Position numbers and translations under genes: made by a program | DNA from: Geopseudomonas sagittaria | Lineage (GTDB): Bacteria > Pseudomonadota > Gammaproteobacteria > Pseudomonadales > Pseudomonadaceae | Length of the DNA: 63,589 bases | Direction: 5' to 3' | Assembly (NCBI RefSeq): GCF_900115715.1 | Contig: NZ_FOXM01000019.1 | Location: 1-63,589, forward strand | The notes under the pieces: generated by a model | The model's database searches: none | The model's input: the letters and a program-made list of their open reading frames with translations, nothing else | What the model was told of the DNA's origin: nothing | In this document: piece by piece, positions 47,914-56,194 of the stretch | Position numbering within the stretch: position 1 is the first letter of the stretch | How the letters are laid out: the number at the start of each line of letters is the position of its first letter

Positions 47914-49317
47914 TCAGAAACTGCCGGGACGAATCTTGTGCCAGTCGCTGACCTTCTGCAGCGCCATGCCGGCGCGGCACAGCACGCCCTCCCCGCCCTT
48001 GCCGGCGATGAACTGGCCGCCGATGGGCAGGCCGGCCGCGGTGAAGCCGATCGGCAGGCTCAGGCACGGGTGCCCAGTGACGTTGAACGGCGCGGTGAAC
48101 TGGATCAGCCGGCGGTTGGCCTCCGGGTCCTGGGCCAGCGCGCCGAGCTGTGCGTGGGTCGGCGCGGCATACGGCTGCACCGGAGCGAGCAGCAGGTCGA
48201 CCTCGCCCAGCACGCACTCCAGTTCGCCATGGAAGCGCTGCGCGTCGAGCAGCACGCGCTGGTAGTCCATGCCGGACAGCGCGCGGCCGCCGTCGATCAG
48301 CCGGCTCAGCGCCGGGCCGTATTCGCCGGCGCGGCTCGGGTAGGTGGCGGCGTGCGCCACGGCGGTCTGCACGCCGCAGTGTTGCTCCCAGTTGGCGCTC
48401 ACCGCGCGGGTATCCGGCATGCGCACGCGCAGCAGGCTGCCGCCGCCGTCGCGGATCATCGCCAGCACCTCTTCGAGGGCCTCGATGATCTCCTCGTCGA
48501 CGCCGTCGCTCAGCCAGGCCTCGTCGATGCCGATGCGCAGGCCGCGGAACGACTCCTCGACGCTGGGGATCTCCAGGCACACGCTGGGCAGCGAGGTGGG
48601 GTCCAGCGGGTCGTGGCCGGCGATGGTCGACAGCAGGAACAGCGCGTCGCGCGCGCTGCGGGTGAGCGGCCCGACGTGGTCGAGGCTGGCGGCCAGCTCG
48701 AAGGTGCCGTGGCGACTGACCCGGCCCCAGGTCGGCTTGAGGCCGGTCAGGCCGTTGGCTGCGCAGGGAAAGCGGATCGAGCCGCCGCTGTCGGTGCCCA
48801 GCGCGGCGTAACACAGCCCGGCGGCGGTGGCCACGCCGCAGCCGCTGGACGAGGCGCCGGCCCAGTGGTCGGCGCCCCAGGGATTGACCGGCGCGGTGAA
48901 CGCCGGGTGGTGGGTGGCGAAGGCGCCCTCGGTCATCTGCAGCTTGCCGAGCAGCACGCTGCCCGCCTCGCGCAGGCGCGTCACCACGGTGGCATCCTGC
49001 TGCGGAACGAAATTGCGGTGGATCGCCATGCCCGCCGCGGTGGGGATGCCGGCGGTATGGAACAGGTCCTTCACCGCCAGCGGGATGCCGTGCAGCGGAC
49101 TGCGGCACTGGCCGCGCGCCAGTTCCTCCTCGGCCTGGCGCGCCTGCGCCAGGGCCAGCTCCGGTGTGACGTAGGCGTAGCTGTGCAGCCCGCCGTCCAG
49201 CCGGTCGATGCGCGCCAGCTGGGCCTCGGTGACCTCGACCGGCGACAGCTTGCGCGTACGGATCAGCAGGGACAGCTCGTGCATCTCCAGGTAGTGCAGA
49301 TCGCTGGGAGTGTTCAT
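47914..49317 (-). CDS. Amidase-signature family hydrolase 2
   Basis: The 467-residue protein has the amidase-signature catalytic residues: Lys in AVKDLFHTAG, Ser/Ser in AGASSSG and GTDSGGSIRFP. It is clearly different from amidase 1, so two C-N hydrolytic steps or substrates are implied. It overlaps the upstream hydrolase by four bases and precedes a strong terminator. Confidence 0.85.
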   Translation of the reverse strand: MNTPSDLHYLEMHELSLLIRTRKLSPVEVTEAQLARIDRLDGGLHSYAYVTPELALAQARQAEEELARGQCRSPLHGIPLAVKDLFHTAGIPTAAGMAIHRNFVPQQDATVVTRLREAGSVLLGKLQMTEGAFATHHPAFTAPVNPWGADHWAGASSSGCGVATAAGLCYAALGTDSGGSIRFPCAANGLTGLKPTWGRVSRHGTFELAASLDHVGPLTRSARDALFLLSTIAGHDPLDPTSLPSVCLEIPSVEESFRGLRIGIDEAWLSDGVDEEIIEALEEVLAMIRDGGGSLLRVRMPDTRAVSANWEQHCGVQTAVAHAATYPSRAGEYGPALSRLIDGGRALSGMDYQRVLLDAQRFHGELECVLGEVDLLLAPVQPYAAPTHAQLGALAQDPEANRRLIQFTAPFNVTGHPCLSLPIGFTAAGLPIGGQFIAGKGGEGVLCRAGMALQKVSDWHKIRPGSF

Positions 49318-50177
49318 GCGTAGCCTCCGATGAAGGCCGTCGCCACGGCGTTGAATTCGTCCGGGCACTCGCTCTGCAGGTGGTGGGCGGCGTTGCCCAT
49401 CACGTGCAGGCGCGCGTCGGCGAAGCGGTTGAGCATCAGCATCGGCACGTCGATGCCGCCGAACCAGTCGTGCAGACCCCAGAAGATCAGCGTCGGCGCC
49501 TGCACCTGGGCGAACACCGCGGTGAGATCCTCCCACTCGCCGAAGGCGCCGGGGGTGTCGAGCAGCTCGAGCAACGCCGGGTTGGCGCTGGCCTCGTAGC
49601 GCAGGCGCAGGGTCTCCTCGTCGAGCTTGGTGTCGTCGTGCAGCTCGTAGCGGCAGATCAGCTCGCGCATCTTCGCCAGACTCGGCCCGCCGCCGGCCAG
49701 GTAGTAGTCGCTCATCAGGGTCGCGGCGTGCTTGCTGAACAGCGGCAGCGGCTGCAGCACGCCATGCGCCAGCGGCTGCGAGGCGATCAGCGCCAGGCGG
49801 CCGACCCGCTCGGGATGGTCGGCGGCGAAGCGGATCGCCACGCAGCCGCCGAGCGACTGGTTGACCAGATGGGCGCGCGGGATGCCCAGCGCATCCAGAA
49901 AGCCCAGCAGCTTGCGCGCATGCCAGCCGAGCGCCGGCCCCTCGATCGGCACCATGTCGGAGCCGCCGAACTGGGCGAAGTCGAGGAAGTAGCAGGTGTG
50001 GCGGGCGGCGAAGGCTTGCGCGCTGAGGCGGAAGTTGCTCCACGCGCTGCTGCCGGGACCGCCGCCGTGGGTGAAGATCACCGGCAGGCTGTCGGCGGGA
50101 CCGTCGACCACACGGTAGTGCAGGCGCACGCCATCCACGGTGACGAAATGGCTGCGAGAAAAGACGTCGTTATGCAT
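49314..50177 (-). CDS. Alpha/beta hydrolase 2
   Basis: The 287-residue protein has the nucleophile motif NQSLGG, the HGGGPGSSAW oxyanion region and FGGSD, similar to BphD/HsaD-type hydrolases. The terminal His is in GNAAHHLQSE. It could act on a ring-cleavage product or on an ester or amide made earlier. It lies directly downstream of the Rieske gene; GGGAG precedes its start. Confidence 0.82.
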   Translation of the reverse strand: MHNDVFSRSHFVTVDGVRLHYRVVDGPADSLPVIFTHGGGPGSSAWSNFRLSAQAFAARHTCYFLDFAQFGGSDMVPIEGPALGWHARKLLGFLDALGIPRAHLVNQSLGGCVAIRFAADHPERVGRLALIASQPLAHGVLQPLPLFSKHAATLMSDYYLAGGGPSLAKMRELICRYELHDDTKLDEETLRLRYEASANPALLELLDTPGAFGEWEDLTAVFAQVQAPTLIFWGLHDWFGGIDVPMLMLNRFADARLHVMGNAAHHLQSECPDEFNAVATAFIGGYA

Positions 50178-50231
50178 GCGACAGGCTCCCGGTTGCCCGC
50201 TGCCCGGCGCGCGCCGGGCAGCGGAGCGCTC

Positions 50232-51566
50232 TTACTCTTCGATCTTCTTGACCTTGTAGCCGGGACGGTGGCCGTCGGCGGTCTGCTTGAAGATCAGGCT
50301 GAGGTCCTTGACCGAGCCCTGCACGCCGCGGCCGGGCTTGGCAATGCCACGGTTCCAGCGCGAGGACAGCTTGCGCCAGGTGATCGGCGAGATGTCGGTG
50401 GCCACCAGCTGCTCGTCGTCCCAGCCGGTGCCGTCGGCGTAGAAGTTCTGCATGGCCTCGCGGGCGTACAGGTCGCAGTCGTTGAAGCCGTGCAGGCACA
50501 GCGGCTCGTACACCGTCTTGTAGCGGTACTCGTGCTTGGCGCGCTCCTCGGGGGTGTTGCACACGCGAACGAGGATTTCCCAGTACTCGTGGGTATCGTC
50601 GGTGATCGGCACGTACCACTCGTACTGCACCACATGATCCTGCGGCCAGTTCTCCACCATCAGCACGCCCGGCAACACCACCGAGGTGCGGTAGTAGCGG
50701 CCGTTGACGCCGTCGACCTTGAGACCGAGCTCCTCGTTCTCCAGCACCGGCTGCCAGCTCTCGGTGAACATCATCTGCATCATGCCCTTCGGGCCGTTGT
50801 CGTCCTCGACCAGCTGGATGGCGTCGTCGCCGACCGGCAGCAGGCCGAGCGGCAGCACCCAGTTGTTGACGTGGACGATGCTGTTGTCCTTGTGGACGAA
50901 GATGTGCGCGTTGTCGAAGCCGTTCTCGCAGGCGATCCGCCAGTTGCCGAAGCCGGTGCGGTGCATGCCGAGCACCACCGCGTTGTCGTCGAGCACGCTC
51001 GGCGAGGCCGGCCACAGCGGGTGCGGGAAGCGGTCGCTGTTCTCCGGGAAACGGAACGGCAGGTCGGAGGACAGCGGCGGCACCTCCTCGTCGGGGAAGT
51101 CGTCCTCGCGGACGAACACGAAGATCATGCCGTTGACTTCGTGCACCGGGTAGGTGGTGATGCCGGTGGTGCCGACCAGCTTGTCGTCCGGGTTGGCGAC
51201 GATGGTCGCCAGCTTGCCGCTTTCCAGGTCGAAGGTGAAACCGTGGTACCAGCAGGAGATGGTGCTCTTGTTGAAGCACATCGGCTTCTCGGACAGGCGC
51301 ACGCCGCGGTGCAGGCACTGGTCCTTGAGGGCGAACACCTTGCCGTCGACGCGACGCAGGACGATCGGGATGCCGCAGATCTGGATGCCCTCGACCTGAT
51401 CCTCGCCCAGCTCGTGAGTGAACAGCGCCGGGTACCAGTGGTTGATGAAGCCCCAGGCGGCGTCCTTGTACGGCTGGTACTGGCTCTGGGTCTTGGCGTT
51501 GTTGGCGCGGGCATCGCTGATGCCGGTCTTGACTTGGCGACGGCGGATGATGGGCTGCTCGGACAT
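50232..51566 (-). CDS. Rieske oxygenase, CarAa-like terminal component
   Basis: The 444-residue protein has the Rieske centre (Cys84, His86, Cys105, His108) and mononuclear iron ligands in ENGFDNAHIFVH (His221, His225) with the Asp ligand in GFNDCD (Asp365). Its N-terminal GFINHWYPALF, the 18-residue Rieske loop and the GFNDCDLYAREAM segment resemble CarAa, the homotrimeric terminal oxygenase of carbazole 1,9a-dioxygenase, and 2-oxoquinoline 8-monooxygenase. No beta subunit or ferredoxin gene is present. It probably attacks a fused or nitrogen-bearing aromatic ring; the substrate is unproven. Confidence 0.86.
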   Translation of the reverse strand: MSEQPIIRRRQVKTGISDARANNAKTQSQYQPYKDAAWGFINHWYPALFTHELGEDQVEGIQICGIPIVLRRVDGKVFALKDQCLHRGVRLSEKPMCFNKSTISCWYHGFTFDLESGKLATIVANPDDKLVGTTGITTYPVHEVNGMIFVFVREDDFPDEEVPPLSSDLPFRFPENSDRFPHPLWPASPSVLDDNAVVLGMHRTGFGNWRIACENGFDNAHIFVHKDNSIVHVNNWVLPLGLLPVGDDAIQLVEDDNGPKGMMQMMFTESWQPVLENEELGLKVDGVNGRYYRTSVVLPGVLMVENWPQDHVVQYEWYVPITDDTHEYWEILVRVCNTPEERAKHEYRYKTVYEPLCLHGFNDCDLYAREAMQNFYADGTGWDDEQLVATDISPITWRKLSSRWNRGIAKPGRGVQGSVKDLSLIFKQTADGHRPGYKVKKIEE

Positions 51567-51627
51567 TGGAAACCCCCGGAAGGCTGACTTGGAGTGGATA
51601 CCGCCCTGTGCGGCACCCTTGAGAGTC

Positions 51628-51689
51628 ATCCTAAGAAGCGGGGAGCGGGCTGACGCTCCAATGACCGAGGGGGTTATCCCGGCAGTGCA
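51628..51689 (-). promoter_or_regulatory. XylS-type activator site and promoter of the Rieske operon
   Basis: On the minus strand TGCACTGCCGGGATA (51689-51675) fits TGCA-N6-GGNTA, and TAGGAT (51633-51628) is a possible -10. Spacing is identical to that upstream of the reductase gene. It lies 60-120 bases before the oxygenase start and next to the regulator gene. Confidence 0.65.
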
Positions 51690-51729
51690 GAAAAGAAGGA
51701 GGAAGGGGCGGACGTCCCTGTCCGGGCGC

Positions 51730-52734
51730 TCAGCGCGCGAGGGTTTCCGAGGGGCTTTCGCCGAAGCGGCGCTTGTAGTCGGTGGTGAAATGACCGAGGT
51801 GGCTGAAGCCCCAGCGGAAGGCCACCGCCGTCACCGTGGTGCTGCCGGCGCTGCTCTGCTGCAGCTCCTCGTGCACGCGGCGCAAGCGTACCTCCTTCAG
51901 GTACAGCATCGGCGAGGTGTTGCGGAAGCGCCGGAAGCCGGCGAACAGCGAACGGCTGCTGACCCCCACATGCTCGGCCATCTCGACGATGGAGATCGGC
52001 TCGTGGGCATGCTCCTCGATGTAGCGCTCGACCCGCTTGACGAACGACGGGGCGATCGACTGCGCCTCGTCGGCACACAGCTCGCCACTGTAGTTGTTGG
52101 GCTGGCAGGTCAGCAGCGCGGTGACCATCGCCTGCTCGAACTGCGCGGCGAGCAGCGGCGGCAGGCTGCCCTCGTCGTGGGACAGGTTGTCGTAGATCCA
52201 GCCGACCATGCGCATCCAGCGCTGCCCCTGCGCGGTATCCAGCGGCATGTCCGGCTTGAACTCGACCGGCTTGCTCAGGGTACGCCCGAGGTGCTGCTGG
52301 CAGATGCGCTCGAGCAGGCTGCGGTCGACGCGCATGATCAGCTTTTCGGTGTCCTTGCGATGGTGGATGCGGCACGGCAGGTGGGCGTTGAGCACCGATG
52401 CCTGGCTGGGTGTCGAGCAAATCTGCCGGCTGCCGAACTCGATCACCTCCTGGCCGCGGATCGGCATCATGACCAGAGAAAAGGTGTCGAGCACGCCGGG
52501 GTCGATGGTGATGTCGCTGCCGTAGCTCATGCGCCCCACGCTGATGCCGCCGAGGCGCCGGTAGTAGATGCGCGTATCGACTGGAGCCTGGCGGTCCTGG
52601 TTGCGCAGGCGGTTCTCGCAGAAGATGCGCTCGCCCCAACGGCGGGCTTCTTCGAGATCCTGGGTGTGGCATACCTCGAACTTGGCCAGCACGGCATCCG
52701 GGGGAGTCGCGGTGGAAAAAGCCAGACTTTGCAT
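51730..52734 (-). CDS. XylS/BenR-type AraC-family activator
   Basis: The 334-residue regulator has an N-terminal effector domain and a C-terminal AraC DNA-binding domain (SIVEMAEHVGVSSRSLFAGF, then FRWGFSHLGHFTTDYKRRFG and the ending ESPSETLAR typical of XylS/BenR/AntR). The start is uncertain; Met at 52734 has GAGG upstream and fits the family, while Met codons at 52785 and 52794 are alternatives. It lies next to the predicted half-sites and is the likely activator of both aromatic operons. Confidence 0.85.
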   Translation of the reverse strand: MQSLAFSTATPPDAVLAKFEVCHTQDLEEARRWGERIFCENRLRNQDRQAPVDTRIYYRRLGGISVGRMSYGSDITIDPGVLDTFSLVMMPIRGQEVIEFGSRQICSTPSQASVLNAHLPCRIHHRKDTEKLIMRVDRSLLERICQQHLGRTLSKPVEFKPDMPLDTAQGQRWMRMVGWIYDNLSHDEGSLPPLLAAQFEQAMVTALLTCQPNNYSGELCADEAQSIAPSFVKRVERYIEEHAHEPISIVEMAEHVGVSSRSLFAGFRRFRNTSPMLYLKEVRLRRVHEELQQSSAGSTTVTAVAFRWGFSHLGHFTTDYKRRFGESPSETLAR

Positions 52735-53061
52735 GTTTCGTTCAGCCTCTATTTTATTGTTATAAGGCGCATGGTCGTTGTTCATCACTGGCATCCCCTC
52801 TCCGCTCGCTGAACTTGCACGCACGCGGTTCAGGGGTGACTCATGTCGGTGCGAACACTCGCCATCGTCAGTCGTCCCATCATGCGCGGGGTACCGAAAT
52901 TGCTGGACTGGACTCGTAACACATCCGCAAAATTCGACCACCTACGCATTTACAGCAAGAAGAATGCCATCCGACTAGCATTTCTTGATTCAGATCAATT
53001 TCTTGTTGGGGAGTATCTAGTACGCAGCTGCCAGCCGGAAGCTGGCTCTTTGGAGGGTGGG
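52735..53061. other. AT-rich gap between regulator and cupin gene
   Basis: The stretch is clearly AT-richer than its neighbours (about 52910-53030) and should hold the regulator promoter. A short inverted repeat, GCCAGC/GCTGGC, lies at about 53031-53046. No gene is supported. Confidence 0.5.
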
Positions 53062-53610
53062 CTACGCAACAGCCTGCCCGCGCGGCGCGCCTACCATCAC
53101 GAACAATAGACGCGCCGGCGTGTTACCGGTGTTACTCCAGGCATGCCGGGTTCCCATCTGCACGATCACATCCCCCTGGCGCAGCAGCCGGCGACCGCCA
53201 TCATCCAGTTCGAGGGTGATCTCGCCTTCCAGCACCACGCCGTAGTCGATGGTGTCGGAGCGATGGAAGCCGGGGGCGTCGGCCTCGAACAGCTCGCCCA
53301 GCCCGGGCAGCCGTTCGCACAGCTCGCGGGCGGCCGCTTGGGGATCGAAGTCCGCCGGCATTGCCGAGGCTTCGGGCGGAAAGGTGACGCGCATCGCGCA
53401 ACTGCCGCCAGGCGCCGGCAGTACCGAAGGTGGCGGGCTGGTCGGGTCGACGGGATGTGCGGGAATGGGCCCCGGGGCGGTCTGCCAGATCAGTTCGACG
53501 GCAAAGCCGGGGAACTGGCGGAACTCGCCGACGCTGGGCAGCGGGCCGCTGCTGGCGATGATCGAGCGGCCGGCCTGATCGTGGCCGGTGATGATGCGCT
53601 GGGATGTCAT
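53062..53610 (-). CDS. Cupin-domain protein
   Basis: The 182-residue protein has a C-terminal cupin barrel (DTIDYGVVLEGEITLEL, then GDVIVQMGTRHAW). Small cupins of this type occur in catabolic clusters as sensors or metal-dependent enzymes. The metal ligands are only partly clear. It is the last gene of the transcript from the alcohol dehydrogenase. Confidence 0.78.
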   Translation of the reverse strand: MTSQRIITGHDQAGRSIIASSGPLPSVGEFRQFPGFAVELIWQTAPGPIPAHPVDPTSPPPSVLPAPGGSCAMRVTFPPEASAMPADFDPQAAARELCERLPGLGELFEADAPGFHRSDTIDYGVVLEGEITLELDDGGRRLLRQGDVIVQMGTRHAWSNTGNTPARLLFVMVGAPRGQAVA

Positions 53611-53688
53611 GGCAACGATGCTCCGTGGTAGCGCAGACGCGGTCCGCTCGCTGACGCCGACGGCCCGCGTCGCCGCATGGGCTGAAGG

Positions 53689-54795
53689 TCAGCCGTGGAC
53701 GATGTGGAAGTTGGTGAAACCGTTGGCCTGGCTCTGGATGTCCTCGAGCGCCTGGTTGAGCTGCGCCAGCGGATAGGCGCGCTCCTCGAGCAGCGCCAGG
53801 TCGAGGATGCCCGATTCGACCATGCGGGCCATCTCGTCGCCCTCGGCGGTGGTGAACCACAGCGAGCCGATGTACTGCAGCTGCTGGCACATGAACGGAT
53901 GCGGGTCGATGGGGATCGGCCCGGCGACCCCGCCGATCTGCACGATGCGCCCGCCGCGGCCGACCGCGCCCATGGCATCCACCGACAGCGCGGCCGGCGC
54001 CTTGGCACCCAGGGTGTCGAGCATCACGTCGACGCCATCGGGAACAATCTCCAGCACCTGCTCGCGGATCGGCCGCGCGCCGATCGGCACGATCTCGACG
54101 CGCCGCGGGTCCAGCTCCTTGAGGCGCTCCAGCGCCATGCGGTCGCGGGCGGCGACCACCACCTTGGCGGCACCGAAGGCCAGCGCCAGCAGGGTAGCGC
54201 CGACGCCGAGGGTGCCGCTGGCGCCGAGGATCAGGATGCTCTGCGCCGGGCGCAGGGCGGCCTTGCGGATCGCCGAGTAGGCGGTGCCGAGGTAGCCGAA
54301 GCGGGTGGCCCGGGCGCTCGACAGGTTGTCCGGCAGGCGCACCAGGTTGGTGGCCGGCGCGGTCAGGTACTCGCCGTAGCCGGCGTAGGGGTACTTCGCG
54401 AAGATCGCCTGCGAGCCGGGGCCGAAGCCGAAGTAGCCGAGGAAGGTGTAGGCCGTGCAGCGCGGCGTTTCGCCCTGCTTGCAGTGGCGGCACTCGCCGC
54501 AGCCGATGCCGGGATTGACGTAGACGCGGTCGCCCGGCTTGAAGGAGGTGACCGCCGAACCGACCGCGACCACGGTGCCGGCCGAGTCGAGGCCGAAGAT
54601 CGCCGGCAGCGCCGGCAGTGGCAGGAACGGATACCACTCGGGGAAATGGGTGGTGACGTTCTTCAGGTTGGGGATCACCGTGCTGGCTTCGATCTTGACC
54701 AGCACGTCGTGGGCGCCGGGCTCGGGGCGCGGTACTTCGTCGAGAACGAATTGCGCACCGATTTCGTGCAGGCGCGCGGCTTTCATGGTCGGCAT
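53689..54795 (-). CDS. Zinc-type alcohol dehydrogenase family protein
   Basis: The 368-residue MDR protein keeps the structural-zinc cysteines in GCGECRHCKQGETPRC. However, where catalytic-zinc enzymes have CxxD/GHE it has VIPN and GLD, so a catalytic zinc is doubtful. The NAD(P) site is in ILILGASGTLGVGATLLALA. It may be a quinone-oxidoreductase or enoyl-reductase-like enzyme. It lies between the cupin and the envelope genes. Confidence 0.78.
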   Translation of the reverse strand: MPTMKAARLHEIGAQFVLDEVPRPEPGAHDVLVKIEASTVIPNLKNVTTHFPEWYPFLPLPALPAIFGLDSAGTVVAVGSAVTSFKPGDRVYVNPGIGCGECRHCKQGETPRCTAYTFLGYFGFGPGSQAIFAKYPYAGYGEYLTAPATNLVRLPDNLSSARATRFGYLGTAYSAIRKAALRPAQSILILGASGTLGVGATLLALAFGAAKVVVAARDRMALERLKELDPRRVEIVPIGARPIREQVLEIVPDGVDVMLDTLGAKAPAALSVDAMGAVGRGGRIVQIGGVAGPIPIDPHPFMCQQLQYIGSLWFTTAEGDEMARMVESGILDLALLEERAYPLAQLNQALEDIQSQANGFTNFHIVHG

Positions 54796-54904
54796 CTTGC
54801 TGTTCTCCGCTGGCTGGACAGCCCGCCAGGGCCGCCGGACCGGCTTTGTCTGGAAGGGGGGCAGCGGGACCGGCGCTAACCGGCCCCGCCAGTGGTGGCG
54901 CCAA

Positions 54905-56173
54905 TCAGCGGCCGGCCCGCTGCAGGGTCTGCAGGGAGAAGTCGCTGGACTTAGCGTCGAAGTTGGTCTTCCACGACTTGGTGTCGATCATCGACAGGGT
55001 GGCGTGGTTGCGCTGGAAGTCGATGACCGCGCCGGCGGTGGTGCGGATGTCGCCGTCGGCGGTGTTGGAGTAGGAGTGGAACTCCATGAACTTCCAGAAT
55101 TCGCCCTTGCGGTCGTAGGCTTCGGCGTAGTGGAAGCGTGGGTACTTCACGTCCATGTACAGCACCTTCTTGCTATACGGGTGCGCCGACGGGGTGATCG
55201 CCTCGACCACATAGACCTCGCGCGGCTCGAAGCTGTTGTTGTTCATGTTCCAGTAGGGGGCGGCGTCCTCCAGCACCGGGTACTTCTCGGCGAAGCTCTT
55301 GCCCTGCGGATTCCACAGACCGGTCTTGCTGTTGGTCACCGCGAGCACCCAGCGCTTGCCGACCAGCTTGTACTCGGGGTACCAGCACGGCCTGGCGTTG
55401 AAGATATCCAGGTCGTCCTGCAGCTGGTCGGAGGAGCCGATCGGGTCCATCCAGGCGCCACCGGAGAGCTGGCGCACCCGGCGCACGGCGGGGATGTAGG
55501 CCCACACGCTGTTGACCTTGTCCGAGTCGTACATCACGGTGTAGGTGCCGAGACCTTTCATGTCAGAGGGCGATTTGAAATACAGCAACTGGCGGCCACG
55601 CTCACTGCCGTCACCCTCCACCGCCTGCTCGCTGGTCAGGCGGCCTTTCATGGAGTAGCGGCTGAACTCGGCAACCGGCTCAGCGTGCAAGCCCTTCTTG
55701 CCGTCAATCAGTAGCTGGGTGTACTGCGGCACCTGGGACACATCACCCACGAGCTGGCCAAGATGCCAGTTCCAGACCAGCTTTTCCGCAGCCTGCGGGT
55801 CCTTCATGTCGATATTCGGGAAAGGCGCGCCAGCGCCCCAGTTGTCCACCCGGCAGGCTTCCTTGTTGAGGACGGCCTTGCCCTCGTTGGCCTGCGAGGC
55901 CTTGACCCAGCGCGGATCAAGCGGCACCTCCTTGGAGGCAGCCAGCGGCAGCTTCCAGCCGTTGTTGCGGATGCGCCACTCCATCTTCTCGGTGAGCAGG
56001 CTGGCGATGCTGTGGCCTTCGAAGGTGTCGTTCTTGATCTGGTCGATGTTGGCGGCGGAAATCACCGTGCCCGCCGGCAGTTCGGCAGCGGCGGCGAGGC
56101 CGGACAGGCTGCCGGCCGCGGCGAGGAGACTGACCGTCAGGGTATGGCGCAGGGAGAAACGGAATGCGTTCAT
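54905..56173 (-). CDS. DUF1329 family exported protein
   Basis: The 422-residue protein has a signal peptide (cleavage near AAAA-30) and matches the DUF1329 family, lipoprotein-localisation-like periplasmic proteins. It almost always occurs with a DUF1302 protein and an RND transporter, as here, 21 bases from the DUF1302 gene. The role is probably handling a hydrophobic compound in the periplasm; function is unproven. Confidence 0.85.
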   Translation of the reverse strand: MNAFRFSLRHTLTVSLLAAAGSLSGLAAAAELPAGTVISAANIDQIKNDTFEGHSIASLLTEKMEWRIRNNGWKLPLAASKEVPLDPRWVKASQANEGKAVLNKEACRVDNWGAGAPFPNIDMKDPQAAEKLVWNWHLGQLVGDVSQVPQYTQLLIDGKKGLHAEPVAEFSRYSMKGRLTSEQAVEGDGSERGRQLLYFKSPSDMKGLGTYTVMYDSDKVNSVWAYIPAVRRVRQLSGGAWMDPIGSSDQLQDDLDIFNARPCWYPEYKLVGKRWVLAVTNSKTGLWNPQGKSFAEKYPVLEDAAPYWNMNNNSFEPREVYVVEAITPSAHPYSKKVLYMDVKYPRFHYAEAYDRKGEFWKFMEFHSYSNTADGDIRTTAGAVIDFQRNHATLSMIDTKSWKTNFDAKSSDFSLQTLQRAGR

Positions 56174-56194
56174 GGGTAGCTCTCCGATGGGGGA

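Noticed and set aside
50232..51566. Benzoate/anthranilate-type dioxygenase alpha subunit
   Set aside because: These need a beta subunit gene next door, which is absent; the N-terminal and iron-ligand regions resemble the homotrimeric CarAa group instead.
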